Assembly (NCBI GenBank): GCA_900312665.1
Contig: ONZQ02000006.1
Location: forward strand, 391,981 to 455,980
Direction: 5' to 3'
Source: Cephalotrichum gorgonifer
Taxonomy: Eukaryota; Ascomycota; Sordariomycetes; Microascales; Microascaceae
Length of the DNA: 64,000 nt
The notes beneath the pieces are model-generated. The model saw nothing but the letters and a program-made list of their open reading frames with translations, ran no database searches and was not told the origin of the DNA. Every line of letters begins with the position of its first letter. The first letter of the stretch is position 1. A program made the translations under genes and the position numbers. Positions 23,346 to 33,870 of the stretch are shown here, in pieces.

Positions 23346-24326
23346 TGTGAGGTTTTGCAGCGCTGCGTGCGGCCGGAGTCGTGTCTTCCTCGGTAGCTCT
23401 GAGATACGAACTTCCAAGAAGCAGTTTCGGTTGGCGGTTTGCGGTTGGTTGATCTTGTCTGTGCTTCCTCGAGTTTTTTTTTTCTGCCTCGTAAAACTTT
23501 GGGCGGTGTAGAGTGTTGGTGTACTCTTGGGTACGTACCTTGATGGTACTGGTCCAGACCGTGCGCCCTTACCCCTCCACCCCACCTTTCGGAGGCTTTT
23601 CCAGTCTCATCCCACCTGCCCTCTAAAGCGAACCGCCAGAGTGTCGAGGATTACAGGACCTCTAAGAATGGTTACAAATCAACACAATTGACTTCAATTA
23701 TGAGTCAAGAGCTATGAAATCTGCAGGGCCCACTTGAGGGTCACTGAGGTCAATGTAGGTGAAAGTGATACAAAGAGGTCTAATGGAGGTGTGCTGTGTT
23801 CTTCTTATGAGTGATCTTCTCAGCACACCAGGATTCTGCAAGGAGCACTGAATGGCATATGAGTACTTGTACACACATGCAGGGTCCTTTTCTGTATGAG
23901 TAGAAAGGCTGTTGTCATATTGCAAAGTGCAAGTTTGTTTTGTGATAGTTTTAGTCCCAATTCTCTGTCGGATTTATTATTCACAGCTGTCTCAGCCTTC
24001 TTGGCGCTCGTACCCTCGTGTGAGTGACAGAAGCATGACTGGAGCAGAACTGGAGCAGGACCGAGAAGTTCCGCAATTCGGCTACTGCCGACACTATCGC
24101 ACCTGCCTCCACAACTCGTACTGGTAACCACCACCGCAGCTTTTCTTTGTTGCGACATAACTCTCATGTCACTGAGGAATTTATTTCCATTCATTCCTCT
24201 TTCCTATTTGTTTTGGCCAGTCACATCCTCCATTTCTTTTATTGACCAACCTTGCTGTCCAAGCAGCGCGACAGGGTGCACCTGCACCACATATTCGACT
24301 CAACCTCAAACTCAGATCAACACGCC
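23346..24326. other. Divergent promoter region, UTP4 and NPT1
   Basis: No gene recognised. Contains TACTTGTA at 23864-23871 and one TGCCGA at 24086-24091. The last 150 bp before NPT1 are pyrimidine-rich. Confidence 0.5.
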
Positions 24327-25857
24327 ATGGATTTCTCAAACTCCTCTCCGTACCCGGAGGGGGTTATATCCTTCCTGGATACCGATCTGTACAAACTGAC
24401 GATGCAATGTGCTGTTATGAAGTACTTCAAGGATATCCCGGTCTCCTACTCATTCACAAACAGGACTCCTGACAAGAAGATGTCGCGAGAAGCCTTCCAG
24501 TGGCTGGAGAAGCAGATTCAAAGTGAGCTCTCTGAGGTTCCTAAGCACTTATGATTTGAGGCAAGCTAATATGTATTTGAAGAGCTCGGGAATATCAGCC
24601 TCTCTGATGAGGAGTATCGCTTCCTCAAGACTCACTGCGATTACTTGGATGCGGAGTATCTCGAGTTTCTGAGAGAATTCCGCCTCAACCCCCGCCACCA
24701 GGTCAAGATGAAGTTCATACCGACTGGCCTGGACACCGGCGCACCCACGGACCTGGGAGACATCGAGATGGCAATTAGCGGAACCTGGGCTGGCACGATC
24801 CTCTACGAGATCCCCATGTTGGCTCTGACTTCTGAAGCCTACTTCCGCTACATGGACTCCGACTGGACCTACGACGGTCAGGAGGAGCGCGCCTTCGAGA
24901 AGGGCATGCGGCTCCTCGAGGGAGGCTGTATCTTCTCCGAATTCGGTACTCGTCGTCGCCGCGACTACCACACTCAGGCCCTCGTCTTCCGCGGCCTCGT
25001 CAAGGCGGGGAAGGAGGCTGAGAAGAAGGGACTACCCGGCAAGCTATCTGGCACCAGTAATGTCCACCTAGCTATGCGATTCGGTATCCCGCCCGTCGGA
25101 ACTGTCGCGCACGAGTGGTTTATGGGCGTGGCGGCCATCCTAGGGGATTACCAGCACGCGACAGAGCACGCGCTGAAGCTCTGGGTCGACTCGTTCGGAG
25201 GCAAGCTTGGAATCGCCCTCACGGACACCTTTGGCACTCGCGAGTTCCTGAAGGCCTTCAGCTTGCCCGTTACGCCGGCGAAGGAAGGCGCCTCCGTCGA
25301 CGCCTTCAAGGGAGACGACGGTAAGGTGAAGAGCTACGCCCAGGTCTTCACCGGCGTCCGTCAGGACTCTGGGGACCCGGCTACCTACGTCAAGGTGATG
25401 CGGGACTACTACGACAAGGAGGGTATCACCGACAAGAAGACCATCGTGTTCTCCGACTCACTGAATATCGACCGGTGTCTCGAGTACAAGAAGATCGCGG
25501 AGGATGCCGGGTTCCAGCCGACGTTTGGTGTCGGCACGTTCCTGACCAACGACTTTGTCCACACGGCGACGGGGACGAAGTCAACGCCGCTTAACATTGT
25601 GATTAAGCTCAGTTCCGGGGCTGGGAAGCCCGCTGTCAAGATAAGGTGAGGCGAACTACCTCCCCTACGGGGTGGACCCCGATCAAGGGGGAATTTCCGG
25701 CTGTGAGTTTGAATGTTTTCGCTAACCGCGGTGTAGTGACAATATTGGCAAGAACACGGGTGACGCCGAAACAGTACGCAAAGTCAAGGAGGAGATCGGA
25801 TACGTCGAGGCGGAGTGGAAGGAGGGCGACGAGTCCTCGAGATGGGGCAAGGAGTGA
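24327..25857 (+). CDS. NPT1: Nicotinate phosphoribosyltransferase
   Basis: Converts nicotinate and PRPP to nicotinate mononucleotide, the entry step of the Preiss-Handler NAD salvage pathway. Exons 24327-24522, 24583-25645 and 25737-25857 give 459 residues, the usual eukaryotic length. Family motifs: FLDTDLYKLTMQCAV at the N-terminus, NRTPDKKMSREAF, GTRRRRDYHTQALVFRGL, SNVHLAMRFGIPPVGTVAHE, LALTDTFGTREF-like (IALTDTFGTREFLKAFSL), VRQDSGDPATYV (PRPP-contact region) and GVGTFLTNDF. The short last exon ends in EWKEGDESSRWGKE. The next gene converges on it. Confidence 0.95.
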
Positions 25858-26487
25858 AGTTTTGAATATGCGTGAAGCATACATACATCTGACCGGGTAT
25901 CTCCAAGTACGTGCAGATACGGGCAGATATCGTCATCTCTTCTCTCATGTTGGTAACGGAGGCACATGCATTCAGGAAATAGGAACGGGAAGGGAGGTAT
26001 TCTGTCACTAGAGGGAACGGTGCTCTGGACTAGAAGGCGGCGGTTTGTTAAATCTTGAAGAGCGGCCATGAAGTGCCGCCCTGCGTTATTGATTATCTCT
26101 TGAATGGTACTCTGATAGTGTTCCCAATGGTTTTCCAGGAGGGCTGGCTTTGATACGTGGATTGAGCGATGTGTGATGTGGAACAAGAAGTAAGTCTACA
26201 TCCAGCGGTAGGGGAGTATCGATCAGCGAGCAGACTGATCACAGATCTGAAGTTGTCGCAGTGGATATGGCTTTGAACTCGGGTAGGGACAGGCACGTCG
26301 GGATGGATGGTCGAGCCTGCCAAAATCAAAAGGTATATAAAGGATGCTACCGCCATCCCACCCCCTGCCCTAAACTTCCATATCTAATATTCATAGAAGC
26401 GGTTCCCTACATTGGGGACCACCCTCTTCTCTATAGGTCCCCACGATACGTCATACCTCCAAAATGTCCCAGAAGATCCTAGGCGGT
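25858..26487. other. Intergenic between converging NPT1 and LPMO genes
   Basis: Presumably the two 3' untranslated regions and terminators. No gene recognised. Confidence 0.5.
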
Positions 26488-27247
26488 CTAGCAGGTAAAT
26501 AGCTTTGGTCCGGGAATGACGTAGTTCGTGACAGGAGGGTAGTAGATGCTAATCTGAACACCAGGATCAGATCCCTATCAAGAAATGTACTTATTAGCCG
26601 GGGTTTCTTCATAAAGAATCCCCACTTACCTTGTAGATTCCGGGGATGGCATGTGTGGCCGGCGCCCCTGAGCCGGAGCCCCCGACGATGTTCAGCTGTG
26701 CGCACTCCATGTAGAACTGGGCACCGGGATACGTCCCCGCGCCGTGGAGCGCGATCATCTCCGCCCGCAGTAGATATTGTCCATCCTCTATACACTCCGG
26801 GATCTTGATCTGGTGCTTCCCGGCGTTGTTGATGACCCTCGACGTGCCCCAAGTAGTCCCGTCGAAGCCGTCCTCCTGGATCTTGAACCACCCGTCCCCG
26901 GGGCCGGCGTCGCTCGTGGCGTCGCCCACCTTCTTGAGGTACGCGAGCGTGGGGCCGAGGTGGCTCGGGTCCATGACGTTCCCGGGCCCGGAGTCGAGGG
27001 TGTGGCGCCAGATGGCGGTCACGGTGGAACCGGCGCGGACATCTATGACGGTGGAGGTGGGGGTGGTGGGGTTGGGGGGCCCGTTGCAGGCGAGGGAGGA
27101 GGAGGAGACGTCTGTTATGGGTCCGTCGTAGGTAGGAGTGCGGACGCCGTTGGAGACGCCGTGGTTGGTGCCGTCTACCTCGAGAGATACGAATATAGTG
27201 TGGGCGGTGGTGGTGCCGACGGCCGCCAGAAGGCTTAGAAGCTTCAT
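26488..27247 (-). CDS. AA9 lytic polysaccharide monooxygenase (formerly GH61)
   Basis: Secreted copper enzyme that oxidatively cleaves cellulose or related glucans. Exons 26630-27247 and 26488-26574 give 234 residues. A 15-residue signal peptide (MKLLSLLAAVGTTTA) ends just before His16, which would be the N-terminal His of the copper brace. The second brace His is His96 in DPSHLGPTLAYLKKVG. Tyr179 in GAQFYMECAQLNI fits the axial Tyr, with Gln177 and His168 as expected second-shell residues. Cys54 and Cys182 probably form the conserved disulphide. No linker or CBM1 follows, and the protein ends FTC. The 55-nt intron sits after HAIPGIYK. AA9 membership is firm; substrate and regioselectivity cannot be read from sequence alone. 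Confidence 0.94.
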
Positions 27248-29001
27248 CGTAGCGGGGAGGAGGGTAGGGCTGGGGATAGAACGGGAGTGGTTCTTTAGTG
27301 GTTTGGGGAGAGCGGTCGATCAGCTCTGGCCAAGGGATCAAGTTGGGACGTGGAGAGGGGGGGGGGCACTTGGGAGTAAGAAGCCTAGAAGGACCATGAG
27401 AAGAGGTGGTCGGCATTTATACTAACCCCCCTTCCCCCCTTCTCTTTCTCCATGATTCCCTCCAAGATGGAGGGAGGAAGGGGTGGCAATCTCACTGGAT
27501 CTTTAATATTCTAGATCCCTGCGGGACGTGTTCGCTTGGATACCAAGTCAACTAAGGAATATGCGCGCAATATAGCACCCAAGACCTTGGCCTGGTTTTT
27601 TCCAGCCATACATGGTATGTTTGCTCAATATACTTGTGAGTACCCGGTCCGATTTCTAGTGATATTAGTTAGGAGGTGAGGTAGCATCAGGGGATCCGCT
27701 GCGCCGTGTGCTCTCTCCTCTCCCCCAAAGTCACGTCCCCCTTACCCACGGGGCATTGGTAGGGCGGATATGGGGAGCAATATCCAGTGGATAGTAGCGG
27801 TTCAGGGCTCACGCGGGAGGGCTTGGCAACCGGGTTTTCTACGTTGAAGTTGGCCAATATCACATAGTAAATAACGGGATCCCGGACCGGGCCCATGTTT
27901 TGGGTTTGTTCTGCATATAAGCCGCACGCCGTCTGTATATAACTTGCTCGTCCCTGCCGTCGGTGGCCAAGACAAGACTGAGAGACGGGACTAAGAGGCA
28001 ACCGCGGCAGAGGGCAATCTATCTACGATGGGTGTCAGTCGAGAAATATTCTCTCGCGGTAGTATTTGGACACGACGGCTCTTTGGTTTATTGCGTACGT
28101 ACATGCACGCAGTCACCTGGGCTGTTGTGTGTGGATCCGGTATTGCGCACCACACTCGGAGCACGTTGCTCCTTCTTGGCGCTGCCTGGCTATAAAAGCA
28201 TCATTCTACGCTATAATATCGTTGACTTCGCTGGTTATCCCTGTGTGGCTTAGAGGTTGAGATGTAATTTAGCCATATTGCGGGTAGATTGGAGATGGGG
28301 GATGAAGGGGGGGCTAGGATTGGGGAACTGGAGTATGGGGACTCCATAGTATTGAGATGATATCAGGACGAATCAGAGAGCGTCAACGAAGCTCAATATA
28401 CCAAAATTCGTCTTGGTGTAAAGGGTTTCAACCTGTGAGCACGACGTCTCCTGACTTGGCATCCAAGATGGAACTAGAGGAACAACCGAGGGATTTCGCC
28501 CGGACCTCGAGGGTATCGACAGCCACCAATCTTATAACGGACTGTGTAAAGCGAATATGATGAGTTTAAAGTCCAAATCTCTTTATATTTTGACTATTGG
28601 GATAATTAAGACTGCGACCTTGGATGAGAGTCGCGTGTGACGTCTCTGGTGAAGCCATTTAATTTCTCCGCGATGGCTTCCACCTATCCGAGTTCTCCAT
28701 GCTTCGCTACAACCTGCAGCTAGTGATAAGAGAATATTGTATTCCCCGTAGAACCGGTGCGATCTTCTCCTGTGCCGGCTCAACCTGGCCCCGGGTGGAA
28801 AAAAGGAAGGAGACAGTCGGCTTTTGCTTGTTATGATATATCGTCCTCGTACCTTCCTTGTCCGCCGCGGTAAAAAGATCTCACTCCAAGGGCCGAGCTG
28901 TAAGAAGTAGGAGCCAAATATCGATGCACTCTGCTTTTATAGTGACGAGAGTAAAGCTACAATGGTATTTCACTACCTTTACGCCATGAACAAACCTGGG
29001 G
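27248..29001. other. Intergenic, about 1.75 kb
   Basis: Holds the LPMO promoter and the 3' side of the oxygenase gene. No gene recognised on either strand. Confidence 0.5.
27415..27421 (-). promoter_or_regulatory. TATA-like box of the AA9 gene
   Basis: TATAAAT on the minus strand, about 170 nt upstream of the ATG at 27247. A CTGGGG element at about 27266, matching the CreA/CRE1 consensus SYGGRG, lies between it and the start. Function inferred only. Confidence 0.4.
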
Positions 29002-30247
29002 CTAAGAAACGGTATTCTTCGCGACTATCCCCCTCGCGAACTCCCCAAACGTAATGTGCTGCTTGATATCCACCTCCTCCCCCAGATTCGGCTGCGTGAA
29101 CACCGCCAGGGTGTTCCTCGCAATCTTCCCCCCACTGGCCTCGGCCCTAACGCCCCTGACGAAGTGCGGCACGGCCTTGAACCTCCCCGCCGTGATCCTC
29201 TCCAGCGCCTCGCCCGTCTGGAAGGCGATGCAGTCCCTCGGGATCCTGACCTGCACCGTCTCGCCCGTCCGCGACTTGATGTACAGGCCCGCCTCCGGGT
29301 CCGGGGACGCCGCGAGCTCCTGCAGGGCCGGCAGCCTGCCGTCCACCAGGTTCTTCAGCTCGGGGAGGACGGGCCTGCTCTCCAGCTCGTCGACGAACAT
29401 GGCTGATGTGAGGCCCGTCAGGCAGCCGTGGTCGAGGTGGGTGGCGCACCAGTCGTCCTCGTTGCCGCTGCCGCCCTCCTCCTGGCCCGCCGATCCGTCC
29501 TGGGGGTAGTAGTGGAGCAGTCGCGCCTTGGTGGTGCTCGACGTGCTCACAACGTGCTCGAGATACCCCTCTGGGTATCCCTGGATCTCGGCCGCGGCGA
29601 ACTTGTCGCACTCACGGGCGACGAGGGTGGCGACGTCGATGATCAGGCGGCACAGGTCCTCGAGGCTAGACCTGAAGCCCGGGAGGAGCTTCTCGTCCGG
29701 CCATAGGTTCGGGGAGAGGTACTCCGGGAAGGTGTCCTCCGAGAACTCGGCCGTGGGCCGGGCGCAGTCGAGCGACGGGTCGACGTAGAAGGCGCAGTTG
29801 GCGTAGTAGGAGCCCTTGAGCGTGTCCACCTGGCCGTTCTTGAGCGTCTCCTTTCCTAGGGACCAGCCCGTGAGGTACTTCGCCTTTGGGTTTTCGAGCT
29901 TCTCTTTCTAGCTGTTAGTTTCGAGAGAGCGCGGTCTTCTTTCCTTTTAAGAGGATGATAAGGGGGGATAGCCCACCTAGCGCCTCGTTTGGGAGGTTCC
30001 CCAGGTAAGATGAGTATGAGAGCGTCTGGCGCCGGAGCTTGGGAAACTCCTCCGGGACCCCTTTCACGATTAAGATGCCTAGAGACTCGGGACCGAAAGC
30101 CTCCTGTAGTGTCTCGGGGGAGACACTTCCTGCGGGGGGCGTGTTAGTCACTTGCGCCAGCTGGATTGACATGTGATTATGGCTGGAGTACGTACCGTTC
30201 TTAAGATCCTCCAAGGAGACCGTGACGGCTTGAGCTAACGGCGCCAT
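29002..30247 (-). CDS. 2-oxoglutarate/Fe(II) oxygenase-like protein
   Basis: Resembles the isopenicillin N synthase-like 2OG-Fe(II) oxygenase superfamily; the substrate is unknown. Exons 30196-30247, 29977-30129 and 29002-29903 give 368 residues. The N-terminal part has SVSPETLQEAFGPESLGILI and then KGVPEEFPKLRRQTLSYSSY, like the N-terminal domain of this superfamily. The iron ligands fit His224 and Asp226 in CATHLDHGCLTG and His315 in FKAVPHFVRG; Arg331 in IARNTLAVFTQPN is placed to bind 2-oxoglutarate. The first intron (30130-30195) is 66 nt, in frame and without a stop. The second intron needs the acceptor AGAAAG to keep the frame; two closer AGs would not. No secretion signal is seen. I recall similar uncharacterised proteins being common in fungi. 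Confidence 0.85.
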
Positions 30248-30776
30248 ATTTTCAGCTTTCTCTGACAGGCAAGGTTATATCGGGCTAAGGAAGTGTGATA
30301 TCTATGTCGTTGTCGTTGGTCTAGTCTTGTCTTGTGTGAGGTTGGTGGGGGTGGTTTGGTGGGGTGTTTACATGGATACTGGGGAGGGGTAGGCCAATCG
30401 TCCGATGACTAAGACGCCGGCCAACGCCGAACTCCGGGCACTGTGACCGGACACGATACGGGCCAAGCCCCGGAGCGAACATCACAGAGGCGCCGGGGCC
30501 ACCACTCCCCACGGTATGATTTTGGAGAGGGAGTCTATCTCCAAACGAATCAAGGTTGAGTGTGTTTCACCGCAATAATCAGGACAACAATCTTAAAGCC
30601 AGCGATACATACCTACCTTCTCTTTAGCAATGCTACATGGCGAACCGAAAATATATTGTCAAAATCCAGTATGAGAATCATATGGACTTTGACACCAATA
30701 TGACTTATAATCCCTTTTTAGGAAATGCATAGGACAACACAGCCTTCTCTCTATTCCTCCGTCTCTCCAGGTGAAA
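30248..30776. other. Intergenic, oxygenase promoter and nickel-transporter 3' side
   Basis: No gene recognised. The 30570-30720 part is A+T-rich and probably carries the transporter terminator. Confidence 0.5.
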
Positions 30777-32514
30777 TCACGCCGTCTTTGCCACTACCTT
30801 TTCCTCTCCCTTGACCTCAGCCTGTCCCAGTCCTCCCTTCTCTTCACCTTGTAAAGCCCCCTCCGATGCATCTGCTACCGGAGTGAGCAATTTCGACCCC
30901 CCAACACCTCCTCCTGCCTGCTGCAGCACCAATCCCTTCCCGTAGCGCCCAATAATCCACTTCCGCCACGGCTTGTAGGCGAAGACGCTCAGCACAGCGA
31001 CAACCACGAAACACCCAGCGATCCCTCCTCCAATGACATCGTAGTACTCCCCGGCCGTCTCAACGCCGTCCCAGAAATTTCCCGTCGGGCTCGCGACGTT
31101 GAGGATGAGGGAGAGAACCTGAATGACTCCGATAACGATGGCTACCATGACGGTAAGGCAGGTGAGAACAATGGAGTAGTAGAGGAATGCGATGGGATCA
31201 CGGTGGTTGCCCTCCCGAGGTTCTCCGTCAAGTTCATTCTCGACGCCTGCCGCCTCTTCATCGCCGACGCGAGGTTCGGCGTCCGCCTTCGGAGGTAGGA
31301 AGTTGGAAGCCGGTTGGATATAGAGTGCGAGCATCAGCGCTCCGTCAGCAGTGTCTAGGAGACACATTCCCGCTATTTCGCGTTAGCCATCTCCAGCCAA
31401 GCTGCGGATTTGGTGTGAGGACGTGCCCGTGAAGAGAAGTGGGAAGATCAGAATCACCCAGATATCTGTGCCCTTGGCTGCTTCGATAGATGAAATGCCT
31501 AGAAGGGCAACTTCCGAGGAAGTGTCGAATCCCAGGCCGAACAATACACCCAAGGGATACATCTTCCATGGGCTTTATATGAAACTGTCAGCCAAGAAAG
31601 GAATCCAGGCTGGCCACGTTAAAACCGGGGTCCATACGTACCGGTCGATGAGTTTGAACATCTTCTTGAGGATCTTGAAGAGAACACCGCCACCCTCGAT
31701 CTTCCACATCTCATCCTCCCGCCCCTCAGGCAAACTCAAGACCTTCTTTAGCTGAACGATGAGTTTGTAAAGGATATACAGGTTCATCAGGCCGAGCACA
31801 ATCAAGAAGGCCGCACTGACAGAGGTCCCGATAATACCACCGATCCTGCTGAAATTGTCAAACCGGGCCGAGATGGCAGCTGCTGTGGCAGCGACTACAA
31901 TCGAGGTAATAATCACAATGCTAAGATCAAGAAGTTAGAGGACACATAACATACGCTGAAGGGTGAGGATTCGGCAGGAGATATGACCCTACGTGGAGTG
32001 GCCGAGCGAGAAAAAGGTGCCGACCGTGACGGCTTTTTGTCCCGTTGCAAGTAATCGTCTTGTCATCAAATCAATAGCCTCGAGGTGTATGTTAGACTGA
32101 TGTAAACGATACAAGGGTATCTACGAAATCACCTACAGAGATATGGTCTGCATCAAAGGCATGGCGTAGGCCGAGGGACCAAGCCAGCACGGCGTTGGGA
32201 GCCAAGGTGCTGGAAGAGAAGAGGAGTGAGTTAGCTACGATCATCACTTACACAGATCGCGGGACCCAGTCTGCAACTTACGGATTGTATCGCTGTACCA
32301 AAAGTTAGCTATGCGGAACAGAGAAACATTCAGCACGGGTCCAACTCACGAGTACAATAGCAACAGCGATCCAAACCACAATGTTCACTAAAATCAGCAA
32401 GCCGATAATGGCAAGAGACTCCAACGGGATCTTCTTCAAGACAGGAACTCGCCGGTGCATGCGTCGAATGTATCGCAGCCAAGAAGCCCGTCGGAGGCGC
32501 ACTGTGCTGGCCAT
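30777..32514 (-). CDS. nic1: High-affinity nickel/cobalt transporter (NiCoT)
   Basis: Plasma-membrane Ni2+/Co2+ permease of the NiCoT family, which supplies nickel for urease. Exons in transcript order: 32350-32514, 32282-32292, 32137-32209, 31993-32078, 31642-31920, 31427-31572 and 30777-31372, giving 451 residues. All NiCoT signatures appear after splicing: LGLRHAFDADHISAIDLMTR, TFFSLGHSTIVIITSIV, GVLFGLGFDTSSEVALLGI and LLFTAGMCLLDTADGALM. About eight hydrophobic membrane spans are visible; the C-terminus is a hydrophilic tail. Exon 2 is only 11 nt (RYNP) and intron 6 has a GC donor (G|GCACGT), both required to reach these motifs. FRG1 is transcribed divergently 432 bp away. Confidence 0.93.
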
Positions 32515-32946
32515 CTCAAAAAGTCTCGCTCGCTGTGAGACTGACTCTTCGCAGTTGGAAAGGACCGGCTGAGATAGTTTTCGGCGCTCAAGTCTGCCGG
32601 ATTCTTTGCAAAGAAATATGCTCTACCATCAACTCGAATTCACCTTTTCCAACTCCTTTCTTCCGCGGAACGAGTCCCTAGTGCGGTGGAGTGAGGGGAG
32701 ACCGGAGAACGTCCCACGTGATTGATATGCAGGAAAGAGCCCGCAAGAGCGATAAAAAGATAAGAAGCGGGGTTGATAATGCATCTAGATGAGTGGCTCC
32801 CAATTGATCTACTTTTACGTCACCACACCCACGAGCCAGCTAAAGCTCCTCAGCTTCTGGGAGCTACCAGCGTTGCATCTTCCCGAGAGGACCACTCTGA
32901 CCCCCACAGCGCTCACTGCCTTTCCAACCCCCCGCCGAACCCGAAA
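32515..32946. promoter_or_regulatory. Divergent promoter of nic1 and FRG1
   Basis: 432 bp between the two start codons. An in-frame upstream ATG for FRG1 exists at 32773, but the family start is at 32947. No TATA box recognised. Confidence 0.5.
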
Positions 32947-33741
32947 ATGGTCAAGCCCCTCGTCTTCAAGGGCGAGAAGAAGCCCAAGAAACGGAAGCGG
33001 ACGGATGACGCCCCTAAGGCCGACCCCTCGGCCGCCCCTGGTGCCGACGCCGAATACACCGAGAACGACGATAGCTGGGTATCGGCCGACGCGCCGAGCG
33101 ACGTCTCCGGCCCCGTGATGATCGTGCTCCCCACCACGCCCCCCTCCGCCCTCGCGTGCGACTCGAACGGCAAGGTATTCACGGTGGAGATCGAGAACAT
33201 CGTCGACGGGAACCCGGCGAGCGCGGAGCCGCACGACGTCAGGCAGGTGTGGGTGGCGAATAAGATAGTGGGGACGGAGCACTTCCGGCTCAAGGGCCAC
33301 CACGGGAGGTACCTGGGCTGTGACAGACACGGGCTGCTATCTGCAACGTCGGAGGCCGTCTCCTCTCTGGAGTCGTTCGTCATCGTCCCGGCCGAGGGCG
33401 GTGGCCTGGGGGTGCAGACGCTGGGCGGGAAATTCCTGTCCGCGACGCCCTCGAGCTCGGCGAAGCCTAATGCCCAGCCGGAGCTGCGCGGGGACGCCGA
33501 CGAGGGCGCGGCTGGGACCGTCTGTCGGATTCGGATGCAGGCCCGCTTCAAGCCGCGCATCAAGGCGTCCAAGGCCGAGAAGGCGAAGGAGAAGATCTCT
33601 TGGGCGGAGCTGGAAGCTAGCGCGGGGAGGAGGTTGGACGAGGGCGAGGTTAAGCGGCTGAGGAAGGCGAGGAAGGAAGGAGATTATCATGAGCAGTTGC
33701 TCGCTATCAAGACGAAGAGCAAGCACGACAAGTACAGCTAA
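32947..33741 (+). CDS. FRG1: FRG1 family protein
   Basis: Homologue of human FRG1, a nuclear and nucleolar actin-bundling protein linked to RNA processing. Intronless, 264 residues from ATG 32947. The N-terminus MVKPLVFKGEKKPKKRKRTD is basic and nuclear-signal-like. Then come DSWVSADAPSDVSGPVMIVL and a beta-trefoil core with VWVANKIVGTEHFRLKGHHG, RYLGCDRHGLLSATSEAVSS and ESFVIVPAEGG. The C-terminus has QARFKPRIKASKAEKAKEKI, typical of the family, and ends HDKYS. The open frame reaches further upstream (ATG 32773), but those residues look like leader sequence. Its 3' end lies only 129 bp from the convergent WDR89 gene. Confidence 0.92.
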   Translation: MVKPLVFKGEKKPKKRKRTDDAPKADPSAAPGADAEYTENDDSWVSADAPSDVSGPVMIVLPTTPPSALACDSNGKVFTVEIENIVDGNPASAEPHDVRQVWVANKIVGTEHFRLKGHHGRYLGCDRHGLLSATSEAVSSLESFVIVPAEGGGLGVQTLGGKFLSATPSSSAKPNAQPELRGDADEGAAGTVCRIRMQARFKPRIKASKAEKAKEKISWAELEASAGRRLDEGEVKRLRKARKEGDYHEQLLAIKTKSKHDKYS

Positions 33742-33870
33742 GCGGTTAGCTATCTAGAGGGCGGGAAACATAATGTGGTCACTTGGCGTGTCGTCGCCAT
33801 ACACTAGGAAGGAAAAAAGAAAAGAAAAAGAAGAAAGGAGGAGCTTGATAATTGGATTTTAGAGCTCTCT

